From assembly GCA_913009895.1 (NCBI GenBank), contig CAJVXY010000028.1, positions 1 through 35,757 on the forward strand: a stretch of DNA of 35,757 bases, read 5' to 3'. The position numbers were made by a program, and so were the translations under genes. Below are positions 25,393-31,935 of the stretch, piece after piece; position 1 is the first letter of the stretch, and each line of letters begins with the position of its first letter. The notes under the pieces were generated by a model. It saw nothing but the letters and a program-made list of their open reading frames with translations, made no database searches and had not been told where the DNA came from. Source of the DNA: an uncultured Acidiferrobacteraceae bacterium. Lineage in GTDB: Bacteria; Pseudomonadota; Gammaproteobacteria; Acidiferrobacterales; SZUA-150.

Positions 25393-25421
25393 TTTTATTG
25401 AATGTTGGCTCATTTCTGAAG

Positions 25422-25445
25422 GGCTGCTTCATACACGAAGCAGCC
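25422..25445. repeat. 9-bp hairpin at the left border of the cassette array
   Basis: GGCTGCTTC and GAAGCAGCC flank a six-base loop, directly abutting the first attC. It could be a terminator without a strong T tract or part of the array's boundary. Confidence 0.5.
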
Positions 25446-25534
25446 GTAGAACGCCAAGCTATGCTGAAAATGTGAGTGGAGGCCTGTTTTTCAAGGCCGT
25501 AACTCACATTTTCAGCATGAGCTTTTTGTTATGT
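25446..25534 (-). repeat. attC site 1 (cold-shock cassette)
   Basis: Boxes GTAGAAC (25446) and GTTATGT (25528). Long arms, ATGCTGAAAATGTGAGT and its complement, with unpaired bases near the L boxes. The loop end AGGCC...GGCC resembles site 10. Confidence 0.85.
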
Positions 25535-25543
25535 GCTTGTCGC

Positions 25544-25750
25544 TTACAAAGGCTTAACTTTGTTTGCACATGGGCCTTTCTGACCTTGACCCACTTCAAA
25601 CTCAACGGACTGACCTTCATTTAGTGATGCGTATCCGCCGCCAGCTTGAATTTCTGAATGATGAACAAACAGATCTTTACTGCCATCTTCCGGAGTAATA
25701 AAACCGAAGCCTTTACCCGCATTAAACCACTTTACTGTACCTTTACTCAT
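25544..25750 (-). CDS. Cold-shock protein, CspA family, 68 aa
   Basis: Single cold-shock domain, a small RNA/DNA-binding beta barrel acting as an RNA chaperone or transcription antiterminator. RNP1 'KGFGFITP' and RNP2 'DLFVHHSEI' are both present, preceded by 'GTVKWFNAG'. Length is standard. It is the left-most cassette gene, with attC 1 ten bases after its stop. An AGAGAG ribosome site precedes the ATG, and 85 bases separate it from attC 2, room for its own promoter. I cannot tell which csp paralogue it is. Confidence 0.93.
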   Translation of the reverse strand: MSKGTVKWFNAGKGFGFITPEDGSKDLFVHHSEIQAGGGYASLNEGQSVEFEVGQGQKGPCANKVKPL

Positions 25751-25835
25751 ATTATGCTCTCTATTTTATAGTGAAAAATATAATTCTGTTTTTTGCTATC
25801 ACCATTACAAAAACAGATCTTTGATTTTATTGTGC

Positions 25836-25900
25836 ACATAACAGTATGTTAGGCGGAAGGCCGTATAGCACCCTGATTTGGGGTATTAGGCAGCATTCAG
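25836..25900 (-). repeat. attC site 2, degenerate
   Basis: Starts ACATAAC. It shares an unusual core (gtatagc-type, then CTGATT.GGGGTATTAG.CAGC and TTCAGAAAAC) with site 13 at 33395-33467 but lacks one arm that site 13 has. Confidence 0.55.
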
Positions 25901-25934
25901 AAAACATAGCCAGTTTCAAGTTTACTAGGACTTA

Positions 25935-26453
25935 CTATTTAGTAAGTTTCGTACCACTTACAACTTCGCCAGTTTTTTCATCTTCAATCCAAAAACTTAA
26001 TTTAAATTTACCGCCCTTATCTCCTTGCTTAAGAACTGGTAAGTAGGCTTTAGTTATATATGTATGGCCAGTTTCTGCCTTGAATATCATCGGCTTTGGA
26101 TTTATATACTGATTCTTTTTTCCCAACACAGAAGCAAACAAAGCTGTTTTTATTGAGTGCTCGCCTGGCGATATAAAGTAAGATTTCATATTAATTTTAT
26201 CAAAATCGGGGAGTTCAGTTTCTTTACCATCAATCGACAACAAAAGGACAAATCGTTCTTCTGTTGAGCCTTGTGCTAATTCTTTATTCCATGGCTTTAT
26301 AGCGGCGCGTTTTGATTCCGCTAAATTATCACCAGAGTATTGTTGGCTTGGGTTTCCAGCAAAGGCACTAAGAGTGAAGAACAAACAAGCGAGTAGTGTA
26401 ATTTTAATTTTTATGAATTTTAGAATTGAAAGGTTCTTTGTGTCATTTTTCAT
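25935..26453 (-). CDS. Secreted protein of unknown function, 172 aa
   Basis: Strong AAAGGAG ribosome site before the ATG. A basic N-terminus leads into a signal peptide ending 'LSAFAG' (about residue 33). The mature part (about 140 residues) appears beta-rich, with 'SYFISPGEHSIKTALF', 'AETGHTYITKAYLPV' and 'LSFWIEDEKTGEVVSG'. The 'PGEHSIK' and 'AETGHTYI' pattern is reminiscent of small periplasmic or lipoprotein folds, but I do not recognise a family. It is a single-gene cassette between sites 2 and 3. Confidence 0.75.
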   Translation of the reverse strand: MKNDTKNLSILKFIKIKITLLACLFFTLSAFAGNPSQQYSGDNLAESKRAAIKPWNKELAQGSTEERFVLLLSIDGKETELPDFDKINMKSYFISPGEHSIKTALFASVLGKKNQYINPKPMIFKAETGHTYITKAYLPVLKQGDKGGKFKLSFWIEDEKTGEVVSGTKLTK

Positions 26454-26495
26454 TAAAGATTCTCCTTTGTTAGATTCTTTATTGTGTCAGTTGAA

Positions 26496-26555
26496 GCATA
26501 ACGTTTTTGTAAAAGGCGCGACGTCAGGAGCGTCCTTTTGACAAATTTGTTAGAT
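26496..26555 (-). repeat. attC site 3
   Basis: Boxes GCATAAC (26496) and GTTAGAT (26549), with arms TTTTTGTAAAAGG and CCTTTTGACAAATTTG that differ by one unpaired base. The stop codon of the 26550 gene lies in the R'' box. Confidence 0.85.
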
Positions 26556-27167
26556 TTTTTGGAGTTCACTAGTCATCACCCCCTGAACATAAGAAAAGTG
26601 ACTTCCAGGCAAAATGGACACGATATCTTGTAAGGTTGTAACTACCACATTGTATGCCCATTTTGCTACTTCTGGCTTGTTTATATATTGACTCCATGTC
26701 GGTGGAGATGCTTCTGACGGCTTATTAATTACGCCTCTGTCTGAGAAATATTTAACGAATTTGTGTGGTTCAAATGTTTGATTTTCCTCTAAACCCCACT
26801 CTCCTGTAGATTCAGGTTTCCTATGAACCAGCTCATTTCTGAGTCGCACCAACATTGATAGCTCCTGATGTTTGCTTGCCCCTTTTTCAAGTTCTTCTCC
26901 AGTTAATAGAAAATGGATAGTCTCTATTTTAGCGATAAGTGATGCCTTTGAGTTCTCAAGAATTTTCAAAACATAGTTGAGATCTTGAAGAGGTTTAATT
27001 CCAATCCTTAGCAATTCGCTGGATGACTGATGAGTAAAATCATTTACATAACACTCTAACGACATAGCCGACAAAGTAATTGACACAAATGACTCATATT
27101 CATCACTCAGTGATCTTTCATATGCCTTTTTTGCTAACCCTAAAATATGTCCGTGATGATATATCAT
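26550..27167 (-). CDS. HEPN-like protein of unknown function, 205 aa
   Basis: Mostly alpha-helical. Residues 110-115 (RNELVH) give the R-x4-H motif of HEPN domains, in the context 'MLVRLRNELVHRKPE', with helices before and after. HEPN proteins are often RNases in toxin-antitoxin or phage-defence systems. No partner nucleotidyltransferase is in the cassette. There is no signal peptide. A 'GLEENQTFEPHKFVKYF' segment follows the motif. No strong ribosome site before the start at 27167. Confidence 0.7.
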   Translation of the reverse strand: MIYHHGHILGLAKKAYERSLSDEYESFVSITLSAMSLECYVNDFTHQSSSELLRIGIKPLQDLNYVLKILENSKASLIAKIETIHFLLTGEELEKGASKHQELSMLVRLRNELVHRKPESTGEWGLEENQTFEPHKFVKYFSDRGVINKPSEASPPTWSQYINKPEVAKWAYNVVVTTLQDIVSILPGSHFSYVQGVMTSELQKI

Positions 27168-27174
27168 GTTGTAA

Positions 27175-27260
27175 ATCTAACGTTAGAATTAAACGGCGCC
27201 GCTTTTCGGCGTCCGAGCAGGGCGGTTTTTTGCCCTGCGGTTTTAAATGACTTGTTATAA
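27175..27260 (-). repeat. attC site 4
   Basis: Boxes ATCTAAC (27175) and GTTATAA (27254). A large variable part contains GCAGGGC/GCCCTGC and GGCGCCG/CGGCGTC hairpins. Confidence 0.8.
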
Positions 27261-27264
27261 GTTT

Positions 27265-27681
27265 TTATTTCCACTCGAAACTTTCGTTCGTTAGAAATAT
27301 TACTTCAATAAATTTTTCTCGTATATTTTGCATTTGTATTTCTACGGAGTTCGGTAAGTGCCATATAGCAAGAGGTTTATTTTTTGGGCCTTGGTCTGGT
27401 TGTTTGAATTTCCCATATGTTTTATTTATAACGGTTCTTACAATTTCAAAACCAATTTCTTGTGGGTAAGTTAACTCGATGATATTAATTTTGTTTTTAT
27501 AAACTCTAAAAGAAATATGGATGGGCTCGATTGCGTCTTTGTTTTTATTTACAAATAGATTAAAACTTTCTGAAGGTTTTTTTCCTAATATCTCGAGATT
27601 AGGCAAATTGATTGCTTCAGAAGAAACTGCAGTATTTGCAACAATCAACATAAGAAAACTGAGAATATATTTTTTAATCAT
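27265..27681 (-). CDS. Secreted protein of unknown function, 138 aa
   Basis: Signal peptide 'IKKYILSFLMLIVANTAVSS' (about 1-22). The remaining about 115 residues alternate strands and helices: 'LPNLEILGKKPSESFNLFVN', 'IHISFRVYKNKINIIELTYP', 'IWHLPNSVEIQMQ'. Family not recognised. It occupies a cassette between sites 4 and 5. Confidence 0.7.
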   Translation of the reverse strand: MIKKYILSFLMLIVANTAVSSEAINLPNLEILGKKPSESFNLFVNKNKDAIEPIHISFRVYKNKINIIELTYPQEIGFEIVRTVINKTYGKFKQPDQGPKNKPLAIWHLPNSVEIQMQNIREKFIEVIFLTNESFEWK

Positions 27682-27706
27682 AGTTGCTCGGTTTATATTT
27701 TTTTAC

Positions 27707-27767
27707 TTATAACAGTTGAGTATACGGCGGGTGCGATTTAAGAAATCGACCCGTCGGTGTGTTAAAG
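27707..27767 (-). repeat. attC site 5
   Basis: Boxes TTATAAC (27707) and GTTAAAG (27761). Arms CGGCGGGTGCGATTT and AAATCGACCCGTCGG pair with one unpaired base and a 3-base loop. Confidence 0.8.
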
Positions 27768-27775
27768 GCTTAAGC

Positions 27776-27895
27776 TTATCTTTTTATTAGTTTTTCTGCT
27801 CGTGTATTAGCAGTTATTAATATTGCATACACTGCAGTTGCCGATATGTAATATACACCTATATTGACCGGCTGCCCGCGTTGCACTACCGTCAT
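27776..27895 (-). CDS. Possible small ORF in an otherwise non-coding cassette, 39 aa
   Basis: ATG at 27895 with AAGAG eight bases upstream, stop at 27776. The product has a basic start ('TVVQRGQPVN'), one moderately hydrophobic helix ('IGVYYISATAVYAILITAN') and a basic tail ('TRAEKLIKR'), so it could be a tiny membrane protein. The start falls in a repeat shared with 33520-33640, where the corresponding frame has a TTG in place of the ATG and stops after 13 codons; this weakens the case. Confidence 0.3.
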   Translation of the reverse strand: MTVVQRGQPVNIGVYYISATAVYAILITANTRAEKLIKR

Positions 27896-27978
27896 AAGAG
27901 CGCTCTTTTTGAATGACCGTTCCCCTGGATCATAGTATTACCAAGTCCGCCCTGGCTGCTCAATACACAAAGCGGACA
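27861..27978. repeat. Repeat shared by two ORF-poor cassettes, copy A
   Basis: About 115 bases, 'gaccggctgc' through 'caatacacaaagcggac', about three-quarters identical to 33520-33636. It contains AGAGCGCTCT followed by TTTT. Nothing longer than the 39-codon ORF is seen in the cassette (27768-27986). Confidence 0.6.
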
Positions 27979-27986
27979 CCCAAGAA

Positions 27987-28042
27987 TGTTTAAGCTAAGG
28001 GGCGCCGCTTTGCGGCGTCCCTGAGTTGAGCGATTTGTATGG
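27987..28042 (-). repeat. attC site 6
   Basis: Core GGGGCGCCGCTTTGCGGCGTCCC with outer TTAAGC and GAGCGATTTGTATGG. Closely related to site 7. The GTT of the left box is altered. Confidence 0.75.
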
Positions 28043-28105
28043 TTACTGTTAGCGCTTGAATCAAATCGCGTTGACTTTTGGCGTCAATTTGGATGACTTG
28101 CTATA

Positions 28106-28402
28106 TCAATTATTTATTCTATCTTGCCAATAATTTGGCTCTCGGTGTAAGCAGGCGATAGCAACAATTAATATTTCATTTTCTAAAGTCTGATAAATCA
28201 TGCCATAAGGGAAACGGCGTAATAGGCAGCGCCTGGTTCTCTCAGAACATGGGTGCCAGGCATGGGGGTGATTGCCAATTCTATCCAGTGCTTTTAGTAC
28301 TTCACCGAGAAACTCATTTCCTAAATTAGGAACTTCATGGTTAAAATAGTTGATGGCTTCATCTAGCTCTTGTTGTGCAACATCTAAAAAGCTGATTTTC
28401 AT
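28106..28402 (-). CDS. RelE/ParE family toxin, 98 aa
   Basis: Type II toxin: 'ISFLDVAQQELDEAINYFN' start, central 'GEVLKALDRIGNHPHAWHP', then 'RTRRCLLRRFPYGMIYQ' and the closing strand 'LIVAIACLHREPNYWQDR', the typical ParE end. ParE toxins inhibit gyrase, other members cleave mRNA. It overlaps the preceding antitoxin gene by four bases. It belongs to the cassette between sites 6 and 7. Confidence 0.9.
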   Translation of the reverse strand: MKISFLDVAQQELDEAINYFNHEVPNLGNEFLGEVLKALDRIGNHPHAWHPCSERTRRCLLRRFPYGMIYQTLENEILIVAIACLHREPNYWQDRINN

Positions 28403-28611
28403 TTATATTTAGAGAGAGCCTCTTCCAGTGAGATCGACTTAAGCTTCCCTGCTTCGTAGGCATCAATTCTACTTTCAGCCTCTGAAGCCCATTTTTTTTC
28501 AATATCTTTGTCTAAGCCATCAATGGCAGATAAAAGCTGGTCAACCAACTCTGCCTTATCGTCAACCGACAAGGACAACGCTTCGTCAATAATGTGCTTA
28601 GGTGTAGACAT
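28399..28611 (-). CDS. Antitoxin of the addiction-module family, 70 aa
   Basis: Short acidic protein: 'HIIDEALSLSVDDKAELVDQLLSAID' helix and 'KKWASEAESRIDAYEAGK' with 'SISLEEALSKYK' end, as in the 'addiction module protein' family that pairs with ParE-like toxins. An AGGAG site precedes the ATG, and a TATACT -10-like word occurs about 35 bases upstream. It comes first, overlapping the toxin start (ATGA). Confidence 0.9.
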   Translation of the reverse strand: MSTPKHIIDEALSLSVDDKAELVDQLLSAIDGLDKDIEKKWASEAESRIDAYEAGKLKSISLEEALSKYK

Positions 28612-28819
28612 GGATATTGCTCCTAAAACGTAAGTTTTCTAAGTATACCATACCGTATTTTATTGTTTTTATTAGATTATCATTATCAATATGTGACTGC
28701 CCGTTTCCGCTACCCACCAGCTATTTTGGAAGCCCAAATCGAACGTCTTCTTCACATCGTAAATGCCTGACAAAAAGGATCATACTATGCGGTTCCTACT
28801 AATTTATGGAGGAACGACC
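28612..28819. promoter_or_regulatory. Divergent promoter region between antitoxin and recombinase
   Basis: AT-rich. On the minus strand GATAATGATAAT (within 28673-28691) resembles two hexamers of a Fur box. Likely promoters for both divergent genes lie here, but only the antitoxin -10 (TATACT) stands out. Confidence 0.4.
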
Positions 28820-29446
28820 ATGCTCTATCTTACTCATTTCCCACAAAAGCATATACCCTGGAATAAAGGCAAGCTCATTGGGCAGAAACCGCCTCTCAAA
28901 CTCAAGGAAATCTGGGCAATACGAATACATTTGCAGATAGCCAATCGTATTCGAGACCTGGCGCTCTTCAATCTGGCAATTGATAGCAAGCTCAGGGGCT
29001 GCGACCTTGTAAAACTGAAACTCAGGGATGTGGCCCATGGTAATCACATTGCTAAAAGAACCATGTTGTTACAACAAAAGACCCAGCAACCCGTTCAGTT
29101 TGAGATTACTAAACAAACCCGCGATACGCTCTCAGTCTGGATTAAACATGCCAATTTGAAAAGTGATGATTACCTGTTTCAAAGTCGTTTAAAAAACTCA
29201 CCCCATCTCTCAACCAGGCAATATACAAGAATTATAGAATCATGGGTGAGCCAAATCGGTCTCGATCCCGCTGATTATGGTACGCACTCAATGCGGCGCA
29301 CTAAGGTCGCATTAATCTATCGTCGCACGAAGAACCTCAGAGCGATTCAATTACTGCCTGGGCATACCAAGCTGGAAAGTACAGTTCGTTACCTGGGGAT
29401 TGAAGTAGATGATGCCCTCGAAATGTCAGAACAAACAGAAGCTTGA
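28820..29446 (+). CDS. Tyrosine recombinase, catalytic domain only, 208 aa
   Basis: ATG 28820 follows GGAGG by seven bases; upstream in-frame starts at 28763 and 28790 are less likely. The protein is mainly the C-terminal catalytic domain: Arg59 ('SKLRGCDLVKLKLRD'), Lys87 in the beta-hairpin, His156 and Arg159 ('THSMRRT'), His182 ('LLPGHTKL') and nucleophile Tyr191 ('VRYLGIE'). The usual N-terminal SAM-like arm is reduced to about 40 residues. It is far shorter than IntI (about 320-340) and lacks its extra segment. It is the only plus-strand gene of the array, divergent from the TA pair, and a terminator follows. Substrate unknown. Confidence 0.88.
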   Translation: MLYLTHFPQKHIPWNKGKLIGQKPPLKLKEIWAIRIHLQIANRIRDLALFNLAIDSKLRGCDLVKLKLRDVAHGNHIAKRTMLLQQKTQQPVQFEITKQTRDTLSVWIKHANLKSDDYLFQSRLKNSPHLSTRQYTRIIESWVSQIGLDPADYGTHSMRRTKVALIYRRTKNLRAIQLLPGHTKLESTVRYLGIEVDDALEMSEQTEA

Positions 29447-29456
29447 TCCATTCTCG

Positions 29457-29490
29457 GGAGTGCCTGTCTGTTAGGCGCTCCTGGTCACTT
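29457..29490 (+). terminator. Hairpin after the recombinase gene
   Basis: GGAGTGCCT pairs with AGGCGCTCC (29473-29481) around a 7-base loop, followed a few bases later by CACTTTTAG. It lies about 10 bases after the stop. Confidence 0.55.
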
Positions 29491-29546
29491 TTAGTTTATC
29501 GAGACTTTGGAATACATAGCTGCTCAATACACAAAGCGGACGGTCA

Positions 29547-29610
29547 GTAATAACGATTAAGCTCAGGGGCGCCGCTTCGCGGCGTACCGGACTTGAGCAA
29601 TTTGTATGCT
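29547..29610 (-). repeat. attC site 7
   Basis: GTAATAAC (29547) to GTATGC (29604), core GGGGCGCCGCTTCGCGGCGTACC, arms GCTCAGG/ACTTGAGC. The nearby 29518-29546 carries the CTGCTCAATACACAAAGCGGAC motif also at 27954-27975. Confidence 0.8.
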
Positions 29611-29611
29611 T

Positions 29612-30103
29612 TTATGCCTTTGTCCTATCATTTAAAGCGTCGAATATAAAACCTTCTAACCTTGCCTGGTTTAACTCTTTTGTAATTTCTTCTATCTCCT
29701 TACTGAGTTCTTCTAATTCTTTAATTGTTGGCAAAGGCTTTAGCTGACCAGAGACCCCCATAATGCCAGGATCACCATCCAGTTCTTTCGCCCAAATACT
29801 ATGAATATATTTATTTCTTTTATCAGTTACCCCCTCTGCACGTCCTAATACAGCTTGAAGTTTTAATAATGCCTTACTATCACCTAGTTCTTTTCTAGCT
29901 AACTTATTTATTCTTTTACGAAGTGATCGAGACCCTTCGTACTTCAATGCATAAGATGCTTCAGAAGGCGAAAGCCCTGCAATAGACTTAATAGTCATTT
30001 TGAGAATGTGATTTAAATGCTCATGTCTAAGAGTTACGATTCCTATAGCTGAAAGGAGCTCTTTATCTTCCGGAACATGGAATGTAATAAAATTTGAACT
30101 CAT
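29612..30103 (-). CDS. HEPN-like protein of unknown function, 163 aa
   Basis: Alpha-helical. Residues 96-101 (RNKYIH) in 'GVTDKRNKYIHSIWAKE' fit the R-x4-H HEPN motif, and the first helix carries 'LRHEHLNHILKMTIK'. The C-terminus is a charged coiled coil ('KELEELSKEIEEITKELNQA'). It differs in sequence from the HEPN-like gene at 26550, so these are two independent cassettes. A role in RNA cleavage or defence is inferred from the fold only. No partner gene in the cassette. Confidence 0.65.
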   Translation of the reverse strand: MSSNFITFHVPEDKELLSAIGIVTLRHEHLNHILKMTIKSIAGLSPSEASYALKYEGSRSLRKRINKLARKELGDSKALLKLQAVLGRAEGVTDKRNKYIHSIWAKELDGDPGIMGVSGQLKPLPTIKELEELSKEIEEITKELNQARLEGFIFDALNDRTKA

Positions 30104-30118
30104 TTATTACCTTTATAT

Positions 30119-30178
30119 GCATAACGTCGCCGCTCTGCGGCGCCGGAAAGCGGTGTCCGTTGCAATAACTTGTTAGCT
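30119..30178 (-). repeat. attC site 8
   Basis: Boxes GCATAAC (30119) and GTTAGCT (30172), core GTCGCCGCTCTGCGGCGCC. Confidence 0.85.
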
Positions 30179-30820
30179 TCATTCATCACTTTGACCTATC
30201 GATTTCTCTAACTGACTTCTGAGGTTGTCCTCGACGATTTCCTCGAGCTTCCTCGTGACCATGTATCTGTCATTCTCCAGCTCGTAGTCACATTCAAATA
30301 CCTCACCGTCACAAAGTTTCTCCAAGTCGTCCTTCATCATGGGCCAGTCATCGTTCTCAACTTCCATTGGTATGTGATTGCCAATCTTCAGGCCAATAAG
30401 GCGTCTTGCGCCCAAGCCACCCATGATTGTCATGCCCTCAAGCTTATCATCGATACAGCGGATCATGGCTTTAACAAGCGACCCATTTATTGATACTGAG
30501 ACCGCTCTCTCTTCTGGCTTGATCCAATTCATGAATTCGATCATTTCTGGAGAAATGTCGATGTTTATGTCACCACCAGATAATATCTCCAAGATCTGAT
30601 CCAGTTTTGAATTGATTTCACCACTCTCGTTTCGCAAGTCCTCAATGATGGCACTATTATTTTCGATCGCATCGGCCAGCCCATCGAACTTGTGATGCCT
30701 CATCCATGCTAGTAGGTTTTCGGTATCCAGGGCGTCGCTGCTGCCAGTTGCTTGTCTTTCAGCGCGCCAGACACCAAGCAACTGCACAATTGTTGCAAAT
30801 GCTAGAGCAGACTCCATCAT
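30179..30820 (-). CDS. Protein of unknown function, 213 aa
   Basis: ATG 30820 has GAGG eight bases upstream; the frame upstream to 30853 overlaps attC-like sequence. An N-terminal hydrophobic helix ('MESALAFATIVQLLGVW') might anchor it, then a helical region ('NLLAWMRHHKFDGLADAI', 'ESGEINSKLDQILEILSG') and an acidic beta-rich C-terminal half ('SVSINGSLVKAMIRCIDDK', 'CDYELENDRYMVTRKLEE'). Family not recognised. Cassette between sites 8 and 9. Confidence 0.65.
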   Translation of the reverse strand: MMESALAFATIVQLLGVWRAERQATGSSDALDTENLLAWMRHHKFDGLADAIENNSAIIEDLRNESGEINSKLDQILEILSGGDINIDISPEMIEFMNWIKPEERAVSVSINGSLVKAMIRCIDDKLEGMTIMGGLGARRLIGLKIGNHIPMEVENDDWPMMKDDLEKLCDGEVFECDYELENDRYMVTRKLEEIVEDNLRSQLEKSIGQSDE

Positions 30821-30843
30821 GTAGATATCCTCATTCTCATTAG

Positions 30844-30862
30844 TGCAGCGCATTGTTAGGCT
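30844..30862 (-). repeat. attC site 9, truncated
   Basis: GTTAGGC (30855-30861) gives the R'' box GCCTAAC after the stop of the 30863 gene, followed by AATGCGCTGCA as in many attC sites, but the second arm is absent and the next gene begins within about 25 bases. Confidence 0.5.
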
Positions 30863-31039
30863 TTAACTCACCCAATGCAGGACACCCCAATAAATTGGCC
30901 AAATCGTTGAAAGGAAAATGTTTACTGGTACAGCAATTAACCAATTCCAAGCTGTGTATACATACCCATCAAAGAACGTAAGGTATATAAATGTCGCCGC
31001 ATCAACACCAAAGTACATCCACAGTAAAAACTGATTCAT
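30863..31039 (-). CDS. Small membrane protein, 58 aa
   Basis: ATG 31039 follows AGGGG by about 10 bases. Two hydrophobic helices rich in aromatics ('FLLWMYFGVDAATFIYLTFF' and 'WLIAVPVNIFLSTIWPIYWG'). It lies 26 bases after the 31066 gene with no attC between, so the two share a cassette and likely a transcript. Function unknown. Confidence 0.65.
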   Translation of the reverse strand: MNQFLLWMYFGVDAATFIYLTFFDGYVYTAWNWLIAVPVNIFLSTIWPIYWGVLHWVS

Positions 31040-31065
31040 ATTAATACAGCCCCTCATTTTTTTGG

Positions 31066-31497
31066 CTATTGTTTTTCATATATATGTGTTTCAAATAATT
31101 GATGTCTTGATATCCAACTTTTTACTGTTAATTTTCTTCCATCAATAACAAAAGTACTTTTGTCACCACTATATTTTTTGTTGTTATTGACAAGCGAACC
31201 AGAATTTTCACTGTCCCATTTAATGCTATATACATCATATCTGCTATCGCTTTTTATTGGTGTATTTGGGTGCCGTTGCATTTTTACTGAAACTTTGAAT
31301 GCAACTTTTAATTCACCTTTCTTGGTAGCAGTCAACAGTGATTCATGAATACTCATATCTGCTTCGGTAATTTTCATTGATCCCTTTTCAACAATGAATC
31401 CAATGCCTTTATAGTTGCCAGTTGGAAACTCCGCACCAAATGAAACCGTTGAAAATAAAAAAAAGCAGACAAAGATAATATTCTTGATTAAATCCAT
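31066..31497 (-). CDS. Secreted protein of unknown function, 143 aa
   Basis: Strong AGGAGG site six bases before the ATG. Signal peptide 'MDLIKNIIFVCFFLFSTVSFGA'. The mature part is beta-rich: 'FPTGNYKGIGFIVEKGSMKI', 'VAFKVSVKMQRHPNTPIKSD', 'DVYSIKWDSENSG', 'STFVIDGRKLTVKSW'. No family recognised. First gene of a two-gene cassette with the small membrane protein at 30863-31039. Confidence 0.75.
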   Translation of the reverse strand: MDLIKNIIFVCFFLFSTVSFGAEFPTGNYKGIGFIVEKGSMKITEADMSIHESLLTATKKGELKVAFKVSVKMQRHPNTPIKSDSRYDVYSIKWDSENSGSLVNNNKKYSGDKSTFVIDGRKLTVKSWISRHQLFETHIYEKQ

Positions 31498-31523
31498 GCA
31501 ACCCTCCTGATGATTGATTATTA

Positions 31524-31612
31524 GCCTAACGTTCTAATAACATGGCACCGTGAGCGGAGGCCTGCTTTTTAGGCCGTAGCTCATGGTGGTCAGGTTGATT
31601 TGCTTGTTAGAG
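31524..31612 (-). repeat. attC site 10
   Basis: Boxes GCCTAAC (31524) and GTTAGAG (31606), arms CACCGTGAGC and GCTCATGGTG, inner AGGCC...GGCC. Inner part resembles site 1. Confidence 0.85.
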
Positions 31613-31852
31613 TTCTTCGACATTATTAATTATAATTTTTTCAGTTTTTTCTCTAACTTCAATAAAATATTGTTCATTGCAACCTTGGCATATTGCTGGA
31701 TTGTTACTCGAATAACCACGCTGATGCTCACGTGCAATGGCAAGAACAGGATGACCGCATTTGTTACAAGAGAATGCAACATTATTTCCCTGTGCATCTA
31801 TTTTTGCTTCTGTTCCATCAGAATAGACACCTATAAATCCAGTTATTGTCAT
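31607..31852 (-). CDS. Zinc-ribbon-like small protein, 81 aa
   Basis: Two CxxC pairs, 'FSCNKCGHPVLA' and 'AICQGCNEQYF', 20-30 residues apart, form a probable zinc ribbon, with beta strands around them. It may bind nucleic acid or a protein partner. The stop lies in the R'' box of site 10, and degenerate site 11 follows upstream of the start. Family not recognised. No strong ribosome site. Confidence 0.65.
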   Translation of the reverse strand: MTITGFIGVYSDGTEAKIDAQGNNVAFSCNKCGHPVLAIAREHQRGYSSNNPAICQGCNEQYFIEVREKTEKIIINNVEEL

Positions 31853-31882
31853 TTTATGCCTCTAGTAATTAAATTTTTGCGA

Positions 31883-31901
31883 CTAAAACGCCTTGTTATG
31901 C
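31883..31901 (-). repeat. attC site 11, degenerate or collapsed
   Basis: CTAAAAC, five bases (GCCTT), GTTATGC: both core boxes with almost nothing between. An imperfect CCGG...CCGG hairpin follows at 31901-31932. Confidence 0.4.
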
Positions 31902-31935
31902 CGGTTCGAAGTTACCAAACTCAAGTTCCGGTAAA

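Noticed and set aside
28820..29446. Integron integrase IntI
   Set aside because: Too short, no IntI-specific added segment, and located inside a cassette rather than at the attI end.
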